From Alphaproteobacteria bacterium (GTDB taxonomy: Bacteria; Pseudomonadota; Alphaproteobacteria; Caulobacterales; Aquidulcibacteraceae), in assembly GCA_026400735.1 (NCBI GenBank), contig JAPLOL010000090.1:1-64000 (forward strand): DNA of 64,000 bases. Direction: 5' to 3'. The stretch's first letter is position 1. Every line of letters starts with the position of its first letter. A model generated the notes under the pieces. It was not told where the DNA came from. It did no database searches and saw only the letters and a list, made by a program, of their open reading frames with translations. The position numbers and the translations under genes are program-made. Of the stretch, positions 33,397-42,615 are shown in pieces.

Positions 33397-35929
33397 CGTC
33401 AAAGACGTAAACCTCAGCAATTGCGATCGCGAGCCGATCCATATCCCCGGCACCATCCAGCCTCACGGCTGCTTGATCGCGTGCGACCAGCAACTCGGCA
33501 CGATCCTGCGCACGTCGGCGAACACCGCGTCCTTCCTCGGCCTCGGCGACACCGAGTTGAATGGTCGCGAACTCTCGCAAGCGCTCGGCGGCGATTTCGT
33601 TCACACACTGCGCAACGCTGCCGCCACAGCATCCGAAGGCTCGCGGGCCGTCGCGCTTGTAGGCCAAAGCCTGACCTCAGATGGGCCAACCTTCGACATT
33701 TGCGTGCATCGCTATAAAGGCGCGGCGATCATCGAATTTGAGCACGCCGATGCGCCTTCCTCCGCTGGCCCGCTCGAAATCTCTCGCACGCTCGTGTCTT
33801 CCGTGGCGCGCTTTACCGATCTCACAGATCTCTTCGCCAAAACCCCGCGTCTGATCCGCGGCGTGCTCGGCTATGACCGAGTGATGATCTATCAATTCGC
33901 GCATGATGGATCAGGCAAGGTCATCGGCGAGGCCAAGCGCAGCGACCTCGAGAGCTTCAACGGCACCTACTTCCCTGCCACCGACATTCCCCAGCAGGCG
34001 CGCAGACTTTATCTACAAAATCGCATTCGCGTCATCTCCAACGCCAACTGCGAACGCATGCCGATCGTGCCCGAGTACGACGCTTCGGGTGAACCACTTG
34101 ACCTCTCCATGGCGCACTTGCGCAGCGTCTCGCCCATCCATTGCGAATATCTTCGCAACATGGGCGTTGGCGCTTCGATGTCGATTTCGATCGTCGTCGA
34201 CGGCGCGCTCTGGGGCCTGATCGCCTGCCATCATTACGGACCGCGCATTCTCTCGCTGCCGCAACGCATCGCCGCCGAGATGTTTGGCGAGTTCTTCTCG
34301 CTGCAAATCGAAGCGATGAGCCGCAAATGGCGCCTTGATAGCGCTGCACGCGCACGCCGCTCGCTCGATCGCATAATGCGTGACGCCTCGTATCAGGGCG
34401 ACATCATCGGTTTCTTGCGCGAGAAGCTCGACGATTTCCGCCGCCTCGTTCCATGCGATGGCGTTGGCCTCTGGATCAACGGCACCTGGAGCACGAACGG
34501 CGACGCGCCACCTTCGAAAGCGGCGCCATCGCTGATGCGCTTTCTCGGCACCGTCACTGAAGGCCGTGTCTGGGCAAGCCACGAACTCAGCACCGGCCAC
34601 CCGGCCGCTTCCGCATACGCCGACAAAGTCTCTGGCGTCCTCGCCGTACCTCTTTCACAAACGCCGAAGGATTACCTCGTCCGCAAAGAGGTGGTGCACA
34701 CGCTCGAATGGGCCGGTGATCCGAACAAAAAATACGAAGTCGGCCCGCACGGCGATCGGCTTACGCCGCGCAAGAGTTTTGCCATCTGGAAACAAACGGT
34801 CGAGCGCCAATCTATACCGTGGACGGAAGACGATCGTGAAATGGCGGAAGCAGCGCGTACAGCGTTGCTTGAAGTCGTGATGCGCCACTCGGAAATTCTC
34901 GAGACCGAGCGCCAGACGGCCGACGTGCGCCAAAAAGTTCTCAACGAAGAACTCAATCACCGCGTCAAAAACATTCTCGCGCTGATCAAATCCGTCGTCT
35001 CGCAGCCGATCGACCCAGCGCGCGACCTCACCGACTACGTCGCCTCGCTGAAGGGGCGCATCATGGCGCTGGCGCAAGCGCACGACCAAGTCGTCCGCAA
35101 TGACGGCGGAGGCGCCCTGCGCGATTTGCTGGAGTCAGAACTCCGTCCCTACCGCGAAGCCGCATCGATCTCACTCAACGGTCCCGACATCGGCCTCGAC
35201 GCGCGCGCCTATTCTGTGCTCGCGCTTGTTCTGCACGAACTCGCCACCAACGCCGCCAAATACGGATCGCTCTCGCAAACCAACGGCGTGCTGCTCGTCG
35301 AGTGGCAAGTCACCGACGACGGCCGCTGCGATGTTCAATGGACCGAACGCGGCGGCCCGCCCACGAGTCCGCCAAAGCGCCAAGGCTTTGGCTCCATCCT
35401 TCTGACGCGCTCGATCCCGTTCGATCTCGGCGGTGTCAGCGAAATCCACTACGAGCGCGAAGGCGTCACCGCGCACTTCGTCATCCCCGCCAATTTCATC
35501 TCCGCACTGCGCCACGAAAAGCCAGAGCCGCGCGCGATGCAGAAAAACCAAGACCACCCGTCGCTTGATGGTCTCAAGGTGCTGCTGCTCGAAGACCAAC
35601 TCGTGATTGCGCTCGATGCGGAAGCCATGCTGCAAAGCTGCGGCGTTGGCGGCGTGGACACGACGGCCACCGCTTCGGAAGCGCTACGCACCCTGGTTGC
35701 GACAGCGCCTGATATCGCTGTGCTGGATGTGAACCTTGGCTCGGGTAATTCCTTCCCGGTCGCTGAAGAACTCCGGCGCCGCAAAATCCCGTTCATATTC
35801 GCGACGGGCTACGGCGATCACACCATCATTCCAAAATCGCTCGCCGACGTGCCAGTTGTGCGCAAGCCGTACGACCCCGACGCCCTCGCCGCAACGATGG
35901 CCCGGGCGCTCGCCGGCCGCGACGCTTGA
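33389..35929 (+). CDS. Bacteriophytochrome hybrid kinase (PAS-GAF-PHY-HWE-REC)
   Basis: An 846-residue red/far-red photoreceptor. The chromophore Cys lies in LSNCDREPIHIPGTIQPHG; GAF has FPATDIPQQARRLY and LRSVSPIHCEYLRNMG; PHY has the tongue motif TPRKSFAIW. The kinase is HWE/HisKA_2 type (LNEELNHRVKNILALIKSV; ELATNAAKYG). A C-terminal receiver domain (VLLLEDQLVIAL, phospho-Asp in IAVLDVNLGSG, Lys in VVRKPYDP) makes it a hybrid. Biliverdin comes from the overlapping heme oxygenase gene. In this group, HWE kinases with receivers often feed general-stress or photoresponse signalling; the target here is unknown. Confidence 0.92.
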   Translation: MYDVKDVNLSNCDREPIHIPGTIQPHGCLIACDQQLGTILRTSANTASFLGLGDTELNGRELSQALGGDFVHTLRNAAATASEGSRAVALVGQSLTSDGPTFDICVHRYKGAAIIEFEHADAPSSAGPLEISRTLVSSVARFTDLTDLFAKTPRLIRGVLGYDRVMIYQFAHDGSGKVIGEAKRSDLESFNGTYFPATDIPQQARRLYLQNRIRVISNANCERMPIVPEYDASGEPLDLSMAHLRSVSPIHCEYLRNMGVGASMSISIVVDGALWGLIACHHYGPRILSLPQRIAAEMFGEFFSLQIEAMSRKWRLDSAARARRSLDRIMRDASYQGDIIGFLREKLDDFRRLVPCDGVGLWINGTWSTNGDAPPSKAAPSLMRFLGTVTEGRVWASHELSTGHPAASAYADKVSGVLAVPLSQTPKDYLVRKEVVHTLEWAGDPNKKYEVGPHGDRLTPRKSFAIWKQTVERQSIPWTEDDREMAEAARTALLEVVMRHSEILETERQTADVRQKVLNEELNHRVKNILALIKSVVSQPIDPARDLTDYVASLKGRIMALAQAHDQVVRNDGGGALRDLLESELRPYREAASISLNGPDIGLDARAYSVLALVLHELATNAAKYGSLSQTNGVLLVEWQVTDDGRCDVQWTERGGPPTSPPKRQGFGSILLTRSIPFDLGGVSEIHYEREGVTAHFVIPANFISALRHEKPEPRAMQKNQDHPSLDGLKVLLLEDQLVIALDAEAMLQSCGVGGVDTTATASEALRTLVATAPDIAVLDVNLGSGNSFPVAEELRRRKIPFIFATGYGDHTIIPKSLADVPVVRKPYDPDALAATMARALAGRDA

Positions 35930-35963
35930 GCGCGTAGTAACGGCGCACCGGGCGGCGCACATA

Positions 35964-36203
35964 ATGCGCATGAAAATCGTCCTGCTCGTGATCAGCTTGA
36001 GCGCCATTCTGGCGGCGTCGTTGGTGTTTGAGCTCGCTGGCTGGGACAGTTCGTCCATGAGCATTCACGGCTGGATCGCACTTGGCCTCGGCACCTTCCT
36101 TTCGCTGGCTCTTGGCGGTGGGTTAATGGCGCTCGTGTTTTACTCCGCACGAAAGGGCTACGACGATCGCATCGAGGTCGACGTGCCGCCTGACCAGGAC
36201 TGA
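35964..36203 (+). CDS. Small two-helix membrane protein, hypothetical
   Basis: A 79-residue protein with two hydrophobic segments (IVLLVISLSAILAASLVFEL and WIALGLGTFLSLALGGGLMA) and a charged tail (YDDRIEVDVPPDQD). No family recognised. It lies between the phytochrome and nadE, co-oriented with both, and could be part of either transcript. Confidence 0.6.
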   Translation: MRMKIVLLVISLSAILAASLVFELAGWDSSSMSIHGWIALGLGTFLSLALGGGLMALVFYSARKGYDDRIEVDVPPDQD

Positions 36204-36245
36204 CCCCTTATGGTCAGTCTGAGCATAATGTGGTAGACTGACCCC
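36198..36245 (+). promoter_or_regulatory. Repeated GACTGACC motif overlapping the nadE translation start
   Basis: GACTGACCCC occurs directly repeated at 36198-36207 and 36236-36245, with an inverted copy GGTCAGTC(T) at 36212-36220 between. The inverted copy and second copy form a 9-bp hairpin ending just before ATG 36246, so it could hide the ribosome-binding site or act as an operator. Confidence 0.5.
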
Positions 36246-38270
36246 ATGGCCTCCCGAAAAGCCCAAAATGAAGCCACCACGCGGTTCAAGTCGCTTTACA
36301 GCCACGGCTTCGTCCGCGTCGCCGCCTGCGCGCCGGTCGTCGCCCCGGCCAACCCAGACGCCAACGCAGAGGCCATCCTGAAATTCTGGCGCGAGGCCGA
36401 TTCCGAACGCGCCGCCCTCCTGCTGACACCCGAGCTTTCGCTCTCGGGCTACGCGATAGATGATCTGCTGCTGCAGGAACCATTGCTCGACGCGGTTGAA
36501 GCGGCGATCGCGAAGCTTGTCGCTGCCAGCGAAGACCTTCTTCCGATCTTGGTCGTCGGCGCGCCGCTGCGCTCGCGTACTTCTGTGTTCAACTGCGCCG
36601 TCATCATTCATCGCGGCGCCATTCTTGGCGTCGTGCCCAAGAGCTTCCTGCCGAACTACCGCGAATTCTACGAAAAGCGTTACTTCAGCGTCGCCAGCGA
36701 CACTGAAGACGATCTCATCTCCGTCGCCGGTGATTTGGTCGATTTCGGCGCCAAGGTCGTCTTCACCGCGACCGATCTCCCCGACTTCGCATTCCATGTT
36801 GAGATCTGCGAAGACTTCTGGGCGCCGCAACCGCCATCGACGATGGGCGCGCTCGCGGGTGCAAACGTCCTCCTCAATCTTTCCGCATCGAACATCGTCA
36901 TCGGCAAAGCCGAAGACCGCGCGGTTCTCGTCGACAGCCAATCGCGGCGCGCGACTGCCGCTTACGTGTTCGCCGCCGCCGGCTACGGCGAAAGCACGAC
37001 CGACGTTGCGTGGGACGGGCAAGTCATCGCTTACGAGATGGGCGAGAAGATCGCCGAAGGCGAGCGCTTCTCACGCGAGCCCAAACTTGTGACCGCCGAC
37101 ATCGATGTCACCCGCATCGCACAAGAGCGCCGCCGCATGGGCACGTTCCACGACGCACAGGCGCGCGTGAAAGACGACCTGAGCACATGGCGTCACATTA
37201 GCTTCGACCTGGGGGCGCCCGTCGAGGAAACGCCGCTTAAGCGCAAACTCGATCGCTTGCCCTTCGTCCCCGACGACCAGACCAAACGCGATCGCGATTG
37301 CTTTGAGGCCTACAACATTCAGGTTTCGGGCCTCGCCAAGCGCATCGAAGCCACAAACACCAAGCGTGTCGTCATCGGCGTTTCTGGTGGCCTCGATTCC
37401 ACACACGCGCTCATCGTCACCGCACGCGCGTTCGATATGCTTGGCTTGCCGCGCAAGAACATCATTGGCGTGACGATGCCGGGCTTTGCGACCAGCGATG
37501 CCACCAAGGCCAATGCATGGGCGCTGATGAATGCAATTGGCATCGACGCGCGTGAGGTTTCGATCGAGCCACTGGCGCAGCGCATGCTGGAGGATCTCAA
37601 TCACCCAGCGGCGCGCGGTGAGGCTGTCTACGACATCGCCTACGAGAACGTCCAAGCCGGCCTGCGCACCGACTATCTCTTCCGCCTCGCCAACAAAGAA
37701 GGCGGCTTCGTCGTCGGCACTGGCGATCTTTCTGAACTCGCGCTTGGCTGGTGCACGTACGGCGTCGGCGATCACATGAGCCACTACAACGTCAATGGTG
37801 GCGCGCCGAAGACGTTGATCCAGTATCTCATCCGCTGGGTCGCGGACTCAAAGCTATTCGACGCCAACACCTCCGCGACACTGATCAAAGTTCTTGAAGG
37901 CGAGATCAGCCCAGAGCTCATTCCGGGCGCCGCACCGCAGAGCACGCAGGCCGTCGTTGGCCCGTATGAGCTGCAAGATTTCAATCTCTTCTACTTCACG
38001 CGTTATGGCCTGAAGCCGAGCAAAATTCTCTTCCTCGCCTGGAGCGCATGGCGCGAAAAGTACGACTACGGGACCCTGAAGAAGTGGCTCACGCTCTTCA
38101 TCTCCCGCTTCTTCGCCAATCAGTACAAACGCAGCGCCGTACCGAACGGGCCGAAGATCGTCTCGGGCGGCGCCCTTTCGCCGCGCGGCGATTGGCGGAT
38201 GCCGAGCGACGCCAGTGCGGCGGCATGGTTGGCTGAACTTGAGGCAAACACACCTGAAGCGCTGGACTGA
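36246..38270 (+). CDS. nadE: NAD+ synthase, glutamine-hydrolysing
   Basis: A 674-residue two-domain enzyme that makes NAD+ from deamido-NAD+, ATP and glutamine. The N-terminal nitrilase-type glutaminase has Glu in LTPELSLSGYAIDD, Lys in VPKSFLPNYREFYEKR and Cys in VEICEDFW. The synthetase domain has the P-loop GVSGGLDSTHALI, then TGDLSELALGW. Length matches the long bacterial glutamine-dependent form. Repeats around its start codon suggest post-transcriptional or operator control. Confidence 0.93.
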   Translation: MASRKAQNEATTRFKSLYSHGFVRVAACAPVVAPANPDANAEAILKFWREADSERAALLLTPELSLSGYAIDDLLLQEPLLDAVEAAIAKLVAASEDLLPILVVGAPLRSRTSVFNCAVIIHRGAILGVVPKSFLPNYREFYEKRYFSVASDTEDDLISVAGDLVDFGAKVVFTATDLPDFAFHVEICEDFWAPQPPSTMGALAGANVLLNLSASNIVIGKAEDRAVLVDSQSRRATAAYVFAAAGYGESTTDVAWDGQVIAYEMGEKIAEGERFSREPKLVTADIDVTRIAQERRRMGTFHDAQARVKDDLSTWRHISFDLGAPVEETPLKRKLDRLPFVPDDQTKRDRDCFEAYNIQVSGLAKRIEATNTKRVVIGVSGGLDSTHALIVTARAFDMLGLPRKNIIGVTMPGFATSDATKANAWALMNAIGIDAREVSIEPLAQRMLEDLNHPAARGEAVYDIAYENVQAGLRTDYLFRLANKEGGFVVGTGDLSELALGWCTYGVGDHMSHYNVNGGAPKTLIQYLIRWVADSKLFDANTSATLIKVLEGEISPELIPGAAPQSTQAVVGPYELQDFNLFYFTRYGLKPSKILFLAWSAWREKYDYGTLKKWLTLFISRFFANQYKRSAVPNGPKIVSGGALSPRGDWRMPSDASAAAWLAELEANTPEALD

Positions 38271-38297
38271 TCTCCGCACCCTGCTTAAGCCCGCCCT

Positions 38298-39104
38298 ATG
38301 ACGCTCGACGACCTCATCGCACTCTCTCTCGCTGCGGGCCGCGAGATCATGGCTGTGCGCGCAGCGGGCATCGATGCGCAAACCAAGGCTGACGGATCGC
38401 TTGTCACCATCGCGGATCAACGCGCTGAGGCGATTATCGAGGCGCGGCTGAAAGAGCTTGCGCCGGATATTCCGATGCTCGGCGAAGAAGCTGTCGCGGC
38501 TGGCCGCGTTGCCGATTGCAGCGGACGCTTCTTTTGCGTCGATCCACTCGACGGCACACGCGGCTTTGCCAAAGGCGGCGATGAGTTCACCGTCAACATA
38601 GCGCTCGTCGAAAATGGCTCTCCCACGATCGGTGTTGTGTACGCTCCAGCGACGGGCGAACTTTATGCAGGCGAGCCCGGCAAGTCGCTCTCGGGCAAAT
38701 GCCATCCGCAAACGGCGCAATTGCTTGAGCCGATGGAGCCGATCAGCGCGCAGACCGCGTTGCCGCAGCAACCGCGTGTCGTGGCGTCGGATTTTTCCGG
38801 TCGCAACGAACGCACTGGCGAATTCATCAAGGCGCTCGATGGCGTCATCACGCACGCGAGTTCGTCGATAAAATTTTGTCGTGTCGCAGAAGGCGCGGCG
38901 GAATTGTATCCGCGCTTTGGCGATGTCAGCGAATGGGACGCGGCCGCGGGTCACGCGATACTGAAAGCCGCAGGCGGCGACATCATGCTGCTGGACGGCT
39001 CTCCTCTCCGGTATGGCGGCAAGCAGGGTGACTTCCTGATCCATGGTTTTGTCGCGTACGCGAACGAGGCGGTTAGGGCGGCGGCGCTGAAGGCGCTGAA
39101 CTGA
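38298..39104 (+). CDS. cysQ: 3'(2'),5'-bisphosphate nucleotidase CysQ
   Basis: A 268-residue inositol-monophosphatase-fold enzyme that removes the 3'-phosphate of PAP/PAPS in sulfate metabolism. Metal-binding motifs are GEEAV (with the preceding DIPML), DPLDGTRGF and EWDAAAGHAIL. It follows nadE after 27 bases and is probably co-transcribed. Inositol-phosphatase activity cannot be excluded, but motif spacing and the FAKGGDEFTVNIAL segment favour CysQ. Confidence 0.88.
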   Translation: MTLDDLIALSLAAGREIMAVRAAGIDAQTKADGSLVTIADQRAEAIIEARLKELAPDIPMLGEEAVAAGRVADCSGRFFCVDPLDGTRGFAKGGDEFTVNIALVENGSPTIGVVYAPATGELYAGEPGKSLSGKCHPQTAQLLEPMEPISAQTALPQQPRVVASDFSGRNERTGEFIKALDGVITHASSSIKFCRVAEGAAELYPRFGDVSEWDAAAGHAILKAAGGDIMLLDGSPLRYGGKQGDFLIHGFVAYANEAVRAAALKALN

Positions 39105-39637
39105 AGACGCGCGTCATCGTCGTGCGCCTCGCTTGATCGAGGCGCAGAAGACCGGGAGCTGGGCGCGTGGGGACGCGCTGAGTTAGTTTCTGACGCGACA
39201 TTCGATCGCTCGAACACCGCCGCGTGTCGCCACGCGCCCATTGCGATTGTTTTCCGCCAGGCCGTCACGGGGAGGTTTTCGCTCCCTTGAATCGGTCTCC
39301 CAGCGGCGTGCGGAGCGTTGCCATGCTCCGGTGCGCTTCCGTGGTTCGCCGCCATAAGCGGCTGTCCCACAGGCTTCTGCTTGGCGGATCGTCTTGCCAT
39401 GCACCACGCTCATTCGCGTCCCTCGCGCTCGCTTGGCTCGGCTAGCCGATGAGCCTCCCGTGCGAGGGATGAGCGCATGATAATGGCGCTGAGCGGGTGT
39501 GGGATAGATTTTGGAAGACGCCGCTATTTTGTTGGGCTGGAGCGGTGTTTGCTGTGGGATAGAGTTTTCACAACATCCGCATTTGGCCCGGAGCGGACGC
39601 TGGCCTGCTGCTCACGACACAACTAGAGAGTTCGGTG
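39105..39637. other. Unassigned intergenic stretch
   Basis: About 530 bases. A hairpin TGCGCCTCG/CGAGGCGCA (about 39122-39146) lies just after cysQ without a T-run. A minus-strand frame of 76 codons (39413-39183) has GAGGGA upstream of its ATG but its Arg-rich composition does not look like a protein. Two direct occurrences of GTGTGGGATAGA / CTGTGGGATAGA near 39497 and 39551 may be a short repeat. No mobile element is recognised. Confidence 0.35.
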
Positions 39638-40063
39638 ATGCGCGACGTTCCAACTACCCATCGTGCACTGACACCCGACGAACGAGGTGCGATGGAAGCC
39701 GCACTTCACCTTGCGGCCAAGTTGGCCAACGAGCCCTTGCCCCTCGGGTTTGCGCAGGTTCAGCGCCTCTACGACGCGATGCTCGCACAGACGGAGCGGG
39801 ACGAGGACGAAGTTATCGCGCTGGGGATGGCGTTCGGCGCTGCTATTAATGAGCGTGCGAGGTTCGATTGGGTGCGAGTGTCCGATCAGTGGGGTGATGA
39901 GACTTGTGTTGGACCACCTCACAAAACCATTCACGTCGCGCCAATTTCGATGGTTCAGAAGCGTCTAGTCCGCAACGAAGTTATTGACTTGGAACAGTTT
40001 GCCGACAGCGTGATCGGCTCAGTCAAATCCAAGATCGCTGGAAATCAGACAGATAGTTGGTAG
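39638..40063 (+). CDS. DUF3806-like hypothetical protein
   Basis: A 141-residue soluble protein. ALGMAFGAAINERARFDWVR followed by VSDQWGDETCVG and APISMVQKRL resembles the DUF3806 pattern (helix, then a Trp strand and an Asp-x-x-Gly turn, then Met-x-x-Lys-Arg). Function of this family is unknown. A GTG precedes ATG 39638 directly. It stands alone after a 530-base gap. Confidence 0.55.
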   Translation: MRDVPTTHRALTPDERGAMEAALHLAAKLANEPLPLGFAQVQRLYDAMLAQTERDEDEVIALGMAFGAAINERARFDWVRVSDQWGDETCVGPPHKTIHVAPISMVQKRLVRNEVIDLEQFADSVIGSVKSKIAGNQTDSW

Positions 40064-40182
40064 CCCGACGCGAATGTCCGCTTCCGGCGAGAACACGCCA
40101 TTGCCGCGTGCATTAGGCGTGGCTCAACTTCTGACTCGCCCACTCAACCGATCGCTGCGCAATCGCCCCCTCGCGGGACGCA

Positions 40183-41334
40183 CTATGCACTTAGCCGTGC
40201 GATCAGGCGCTTCATGAATTGAGCGCCCTCTTCGATCTGGGTGCGCTCGATCCACTCGTCTGGCTGATGCGCTTGTTCAATCGAGCCTGGGCCGCAAATG
40301 ATTGCGGGGATGCCGGCGCGCTGGAAGAGGCCCGCTTCGGCGGCGTAGGCGACGGCGCGGGTTTCGTTGTCGCCGGTGAGTGCGCGAGCAAGCGCCTCGG
40401 CTTCGCTGTCGCGCTCGATCGCGAGGCCGGGCGTGTTGGTGCGGCGCGTGATGGTGACGCCGCCTTCGGGCGCACGCGATTTGATGTTTGCATCGACCTC
40501 AGCGGCGACGGCGCGGAAGCGCTTCTCGATTGCATCGCCTTGCGCGGTTTCGGGGCAACGACAATCCCAGATAAACGAACAGCGGCGCGCGAGGATGTTG
40601 CCGGCGGTGCCGCCGTCGACTTTGCCGATCGTCATGGTTGGGCCCGGCGGATTGAAGAGCGGATGCGTGAGGCTGCGCGCCTCCTCGCCCATGTCCGCGA
40701 CCAGCGACATGAGCTTCACAGCTTCCATCACGGCGGAGACGCCTTGATCGGGCAGACTCGAATGACCCTCGCGTCCGATCACGTCGACGATGAACGAGCG
40801 CACGCCCTTGTGCGCCGACACGACTTTCATGCTCGTCGGCTCGCCAACGATCACTGCGGACGGTTTGTTGGTTTGCGCCGCGAGTTCGGCGATCATCGAC
40901 GGCGCGCCGAGGCAGCCGATTTCCTCATCATAGGACAAGGCCAATACGATTGGACGCTTCAGCACCGCAGCGCGCGCTTGATCAACATGCGCGAGCGCAA
41001 GCGCGATGAACGCTTTCATGTCGGCTGTGCCGCGACCGTAGAGCTTGCCCGCACGTTCGCTCAGCACCCACGGATCACTCGACCACGGTTGATCATCGAC
41101 GGGCACGACATCGGTGTGCCCGGAGAGCACGACGCCGCCGGCAACGTCAGGACCGATTGAGGCGTAGAGATTGGCCTTCGTGCCGTCGGCGTTAGCGACA
41201 CGCCGCGAAGCAATGCCGCGCTGATGAAGGAATTCCTCCACCCACGCGATGAGCTCCAGGTTCGAGTTGCGCGACGTTGTATCGAACGCGATCAAACGCG
41301 TCAGAATATCAAGCGTCGCGCCAATCTCGCTCAC
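40183..41334 (-). CDS. argE: Acetylornithine deacetylase
   Basis: A 383-residue M20-family metallohydrolase that releases ornithine from N-acetylornithine in arginine synthesis. Zinc ligands lie in LSGHTDVVPVDD, GRGTADMKAF, SYDEEIGCLGA (catalytic Glu pair) and VGEPTSM, with CGPGSIEQAHQPDE carrying the last His. The GTG start overlaps the upstream FKBP stop by GTGA, so it is translated with the two genes before it. Succinyl-diaminopimelate desuccinylase is a less likely alternative. Confidence 0.87.
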   Translation of the reverse strand: MSEIGATLDILTRLIAFDTTSRNSNLELIAWVEEFLHQRGIASRRVANADGTKANLYASIGPDVAGGVVLSGHTDVVPVDDQPWSSDPWVLSERAGKLYGRGTADMKAFIALALAHVDQARAAVLKRPIVLALSYDEEIGCLGAPSMIAELAAQTNKPSAVIVGEPTSMKVVSAHKGVRSFIVDVIGREGHSSLPDQGVSAVMEAVKLMSLVADMGEEARSLTHPLFNPPGPTMTIGKVDGGTAGNILARRCSFIWDCRCPETAQGDAIEKRFRAVAAEVDANIKSRAPEGGVTITRRTNTPGLAIERDSEAEALARALTGDNETRAVAYAAEAGLFQRAGIPAIICGPGSIEQAHQPDEWIERTQIEEGAQFMKRLIARLSA

Positions 41335-41837
41335 TGCGGGGCTGTGACTGGCTGTCCGCCCGGCTCTTGGAACGCCAGCAGTGCGATGCGGAAGCGCAGC
41401 GCTGCGTTTGGCGGGATCGGGCCACTACCCTCTGCGCCGTATCCGAGCGAGCCCGGGAAAGTCGCGATCAGTTCATCGCCTGGACGCATGTGCGTGATCG
41501 CTTCGGCGAAGCCGGGCACGACGCGGGCCAGCGGGAAATCAACCGGCTCGCCGCGCGCGAACGACGAGTCAAACACTTCACCGTTGTCGACGAGGCTGCC
41601 TTCGTAGTGCACTAGCACCGTGGCATCCATCGTCGGTTGCGCCAGCGCTTGGTTGGCGCCGCGGCGCGTGAATTGAATTTCAAGGCCGGACGGCAAGGTT
41701 TGCGATTGTTCGTGCACTTCAGCTCCCAATCCCGGAATGGAGGCGGCTGGCGTTTCCTCCTCCATGCCTTCCATCACACTGCGATTGCCGCACGCCGCGA
41801 GCGTCAACGCCGCGGCCACAAGTAGAAATCTGATCAT
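41331..41837 (-). CDS. FKBP-type peptidyl-prolyl isomerase lipoprotein
   Basis: A 168-residue lipoprotein (lipobox LAAC at residues 13-16) with a C-terminal FKBP domain (VLVHYEGSLVDNGEVFDSSF, VVPGFAEAITHMRPGD, FPGSLGYGAEGSG, IPPNAALRFRIALL). It should assist proline isomerisation of proteins in the periplasm. It overlaps argE by 4 bases downstream and the GST gene by 4 bases upstream. Confidence 0.88.
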   Translation of the reverse strand: MIRFLLVAAALTLAACGNRSVMEGMEEETPAASIPGLGAEVHEQSQTLPSGLEIQFTRRGANQALAQPTMDATVLVHYEGSLVDNGEVFDSSFARGEPVDFPLARVVPGFAEAITHMRPGDELIATFPGSLGYGAEGSGPIPPNAALRFRIALLAFQEPGGQPVTAPQ

Positions 41838-42499
41838 CTGTAAAGCGCTTCCGATTGTTCAATGGTCCAAGTTTCAGCTTCGCCCGCGCTCTCCCATTCA
41901 CGGAAGGCAGCATCGGCGAAAATTGCGTCGCAGTATTTTTGCGCGAATGCAGGGATGGTCACGTGATAGGTGCGCAGTCGCGTGCAGACCGGCGCGTACA
42001 TCGCGTCAGCGATCGAGCGTTGGCCAAACAAGAACGGCCCGCCGTATTTGGTTAGCGCGCGTTCCCACAGAGCGAAGAGCTGATCTAGATCGGCGCGGAC
42101 GTTGGCGCTCCAGTTCGGCTCCGTCTCTAGGCGGCGACGGATGTTGCACGACATGGCCTCACGCACCGCAGCGAACCCAGCATGCATCTCCGAGGCGGCG
42201 GCGCGTGCGTCAGCGCGGACAAGCGCATCGGCGGGCCACAGCGACGACGCCTGCTCGGCGGCCCATTCGCAAATGGCCAAGCTCTCATAAATCACCACGT
42301 CGCCGACATGCAGCGCCGGTACGCGGCCGCTCGGTGAAACTTCGCGCACTTCCTTGATCTGCGAGCGCCCGTAGCCCTCGCCGCCCAGCGGAATGATCTT
42401 TTCGTCGAAAGCAATTGCGCCCCATTTGAGCGCCAACCACGGGCGCATCGACCAGGACGAGTAATTCTTGTTGCCAATATAAAGGACGGGCCGCGTCAT
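41834..42499 (-). CDS. Glutathione S-transferase family protein
   Basis: A ~221-residue GST: thioredoxin-like N-domain (LYIGNKNYSSWSMRPWLALK; SPSGRVPALHVGD; YESLAICEWAAE) and an all-helical C-domain (GPFLFGQRSIADAMYAPVCT). The SSW motif at the active site is seen in bacterial GSTs of unknown substrate. It is first in a three-gene run with 4-base overlaps (GST, FKBP, argE). ATG 42499 is preferred to an upstream start. Confidence 0.86.
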   Translation of the reverse strand: MTRPVLYIGNKNYSSWSMRPWLALKWGAIAFDEKIIPLGGEGYGRSQIKEVREVSPSGRVPALHVGDVVIYESLAICEWAAEQASSLWPADALVRADARAAASEMHAGFAAVREAMSCNIRRRLETEPNWSANVRADLDQLFALWERALTKYGGPFLFGQRSIADAMYAPVCTRLRTYHVTIPAFAQKYCDAIFADAAFREWESAGEAETWTIEQSEALYR

Positions 42500-42615
42500 G
42501 GGCTGGCTTGTTTCAGAGGCCGCCCGGGAGATCAAGCCGCCGGGACAGGCTTCCTGTGAGCCTACGAGGCCCAGCCCTTGCGACGCCTCACGCGCGAACA
42601 GCGTGAGGATAATTC

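Noticed and set aside
37854-39044. 396-codon minus-strand open frame opposite nadE and cysQ
   Set aside because: It spans two convincing plus-strand enzymes and has no recognisable domain.
39183-39413. 76-codon minus-strand gene
   Set aside because: It has a fair ribosome-binding site but an Arg/Gly-rich composition without hydrophobic core; kept only as a note in the gap entry.
40219-41160. 313-codon plus-strand open frame opposite argE
   Set aside because: Antisense to a complete M20 metallohydrolase; composition typical of GC-rich shadow frames.
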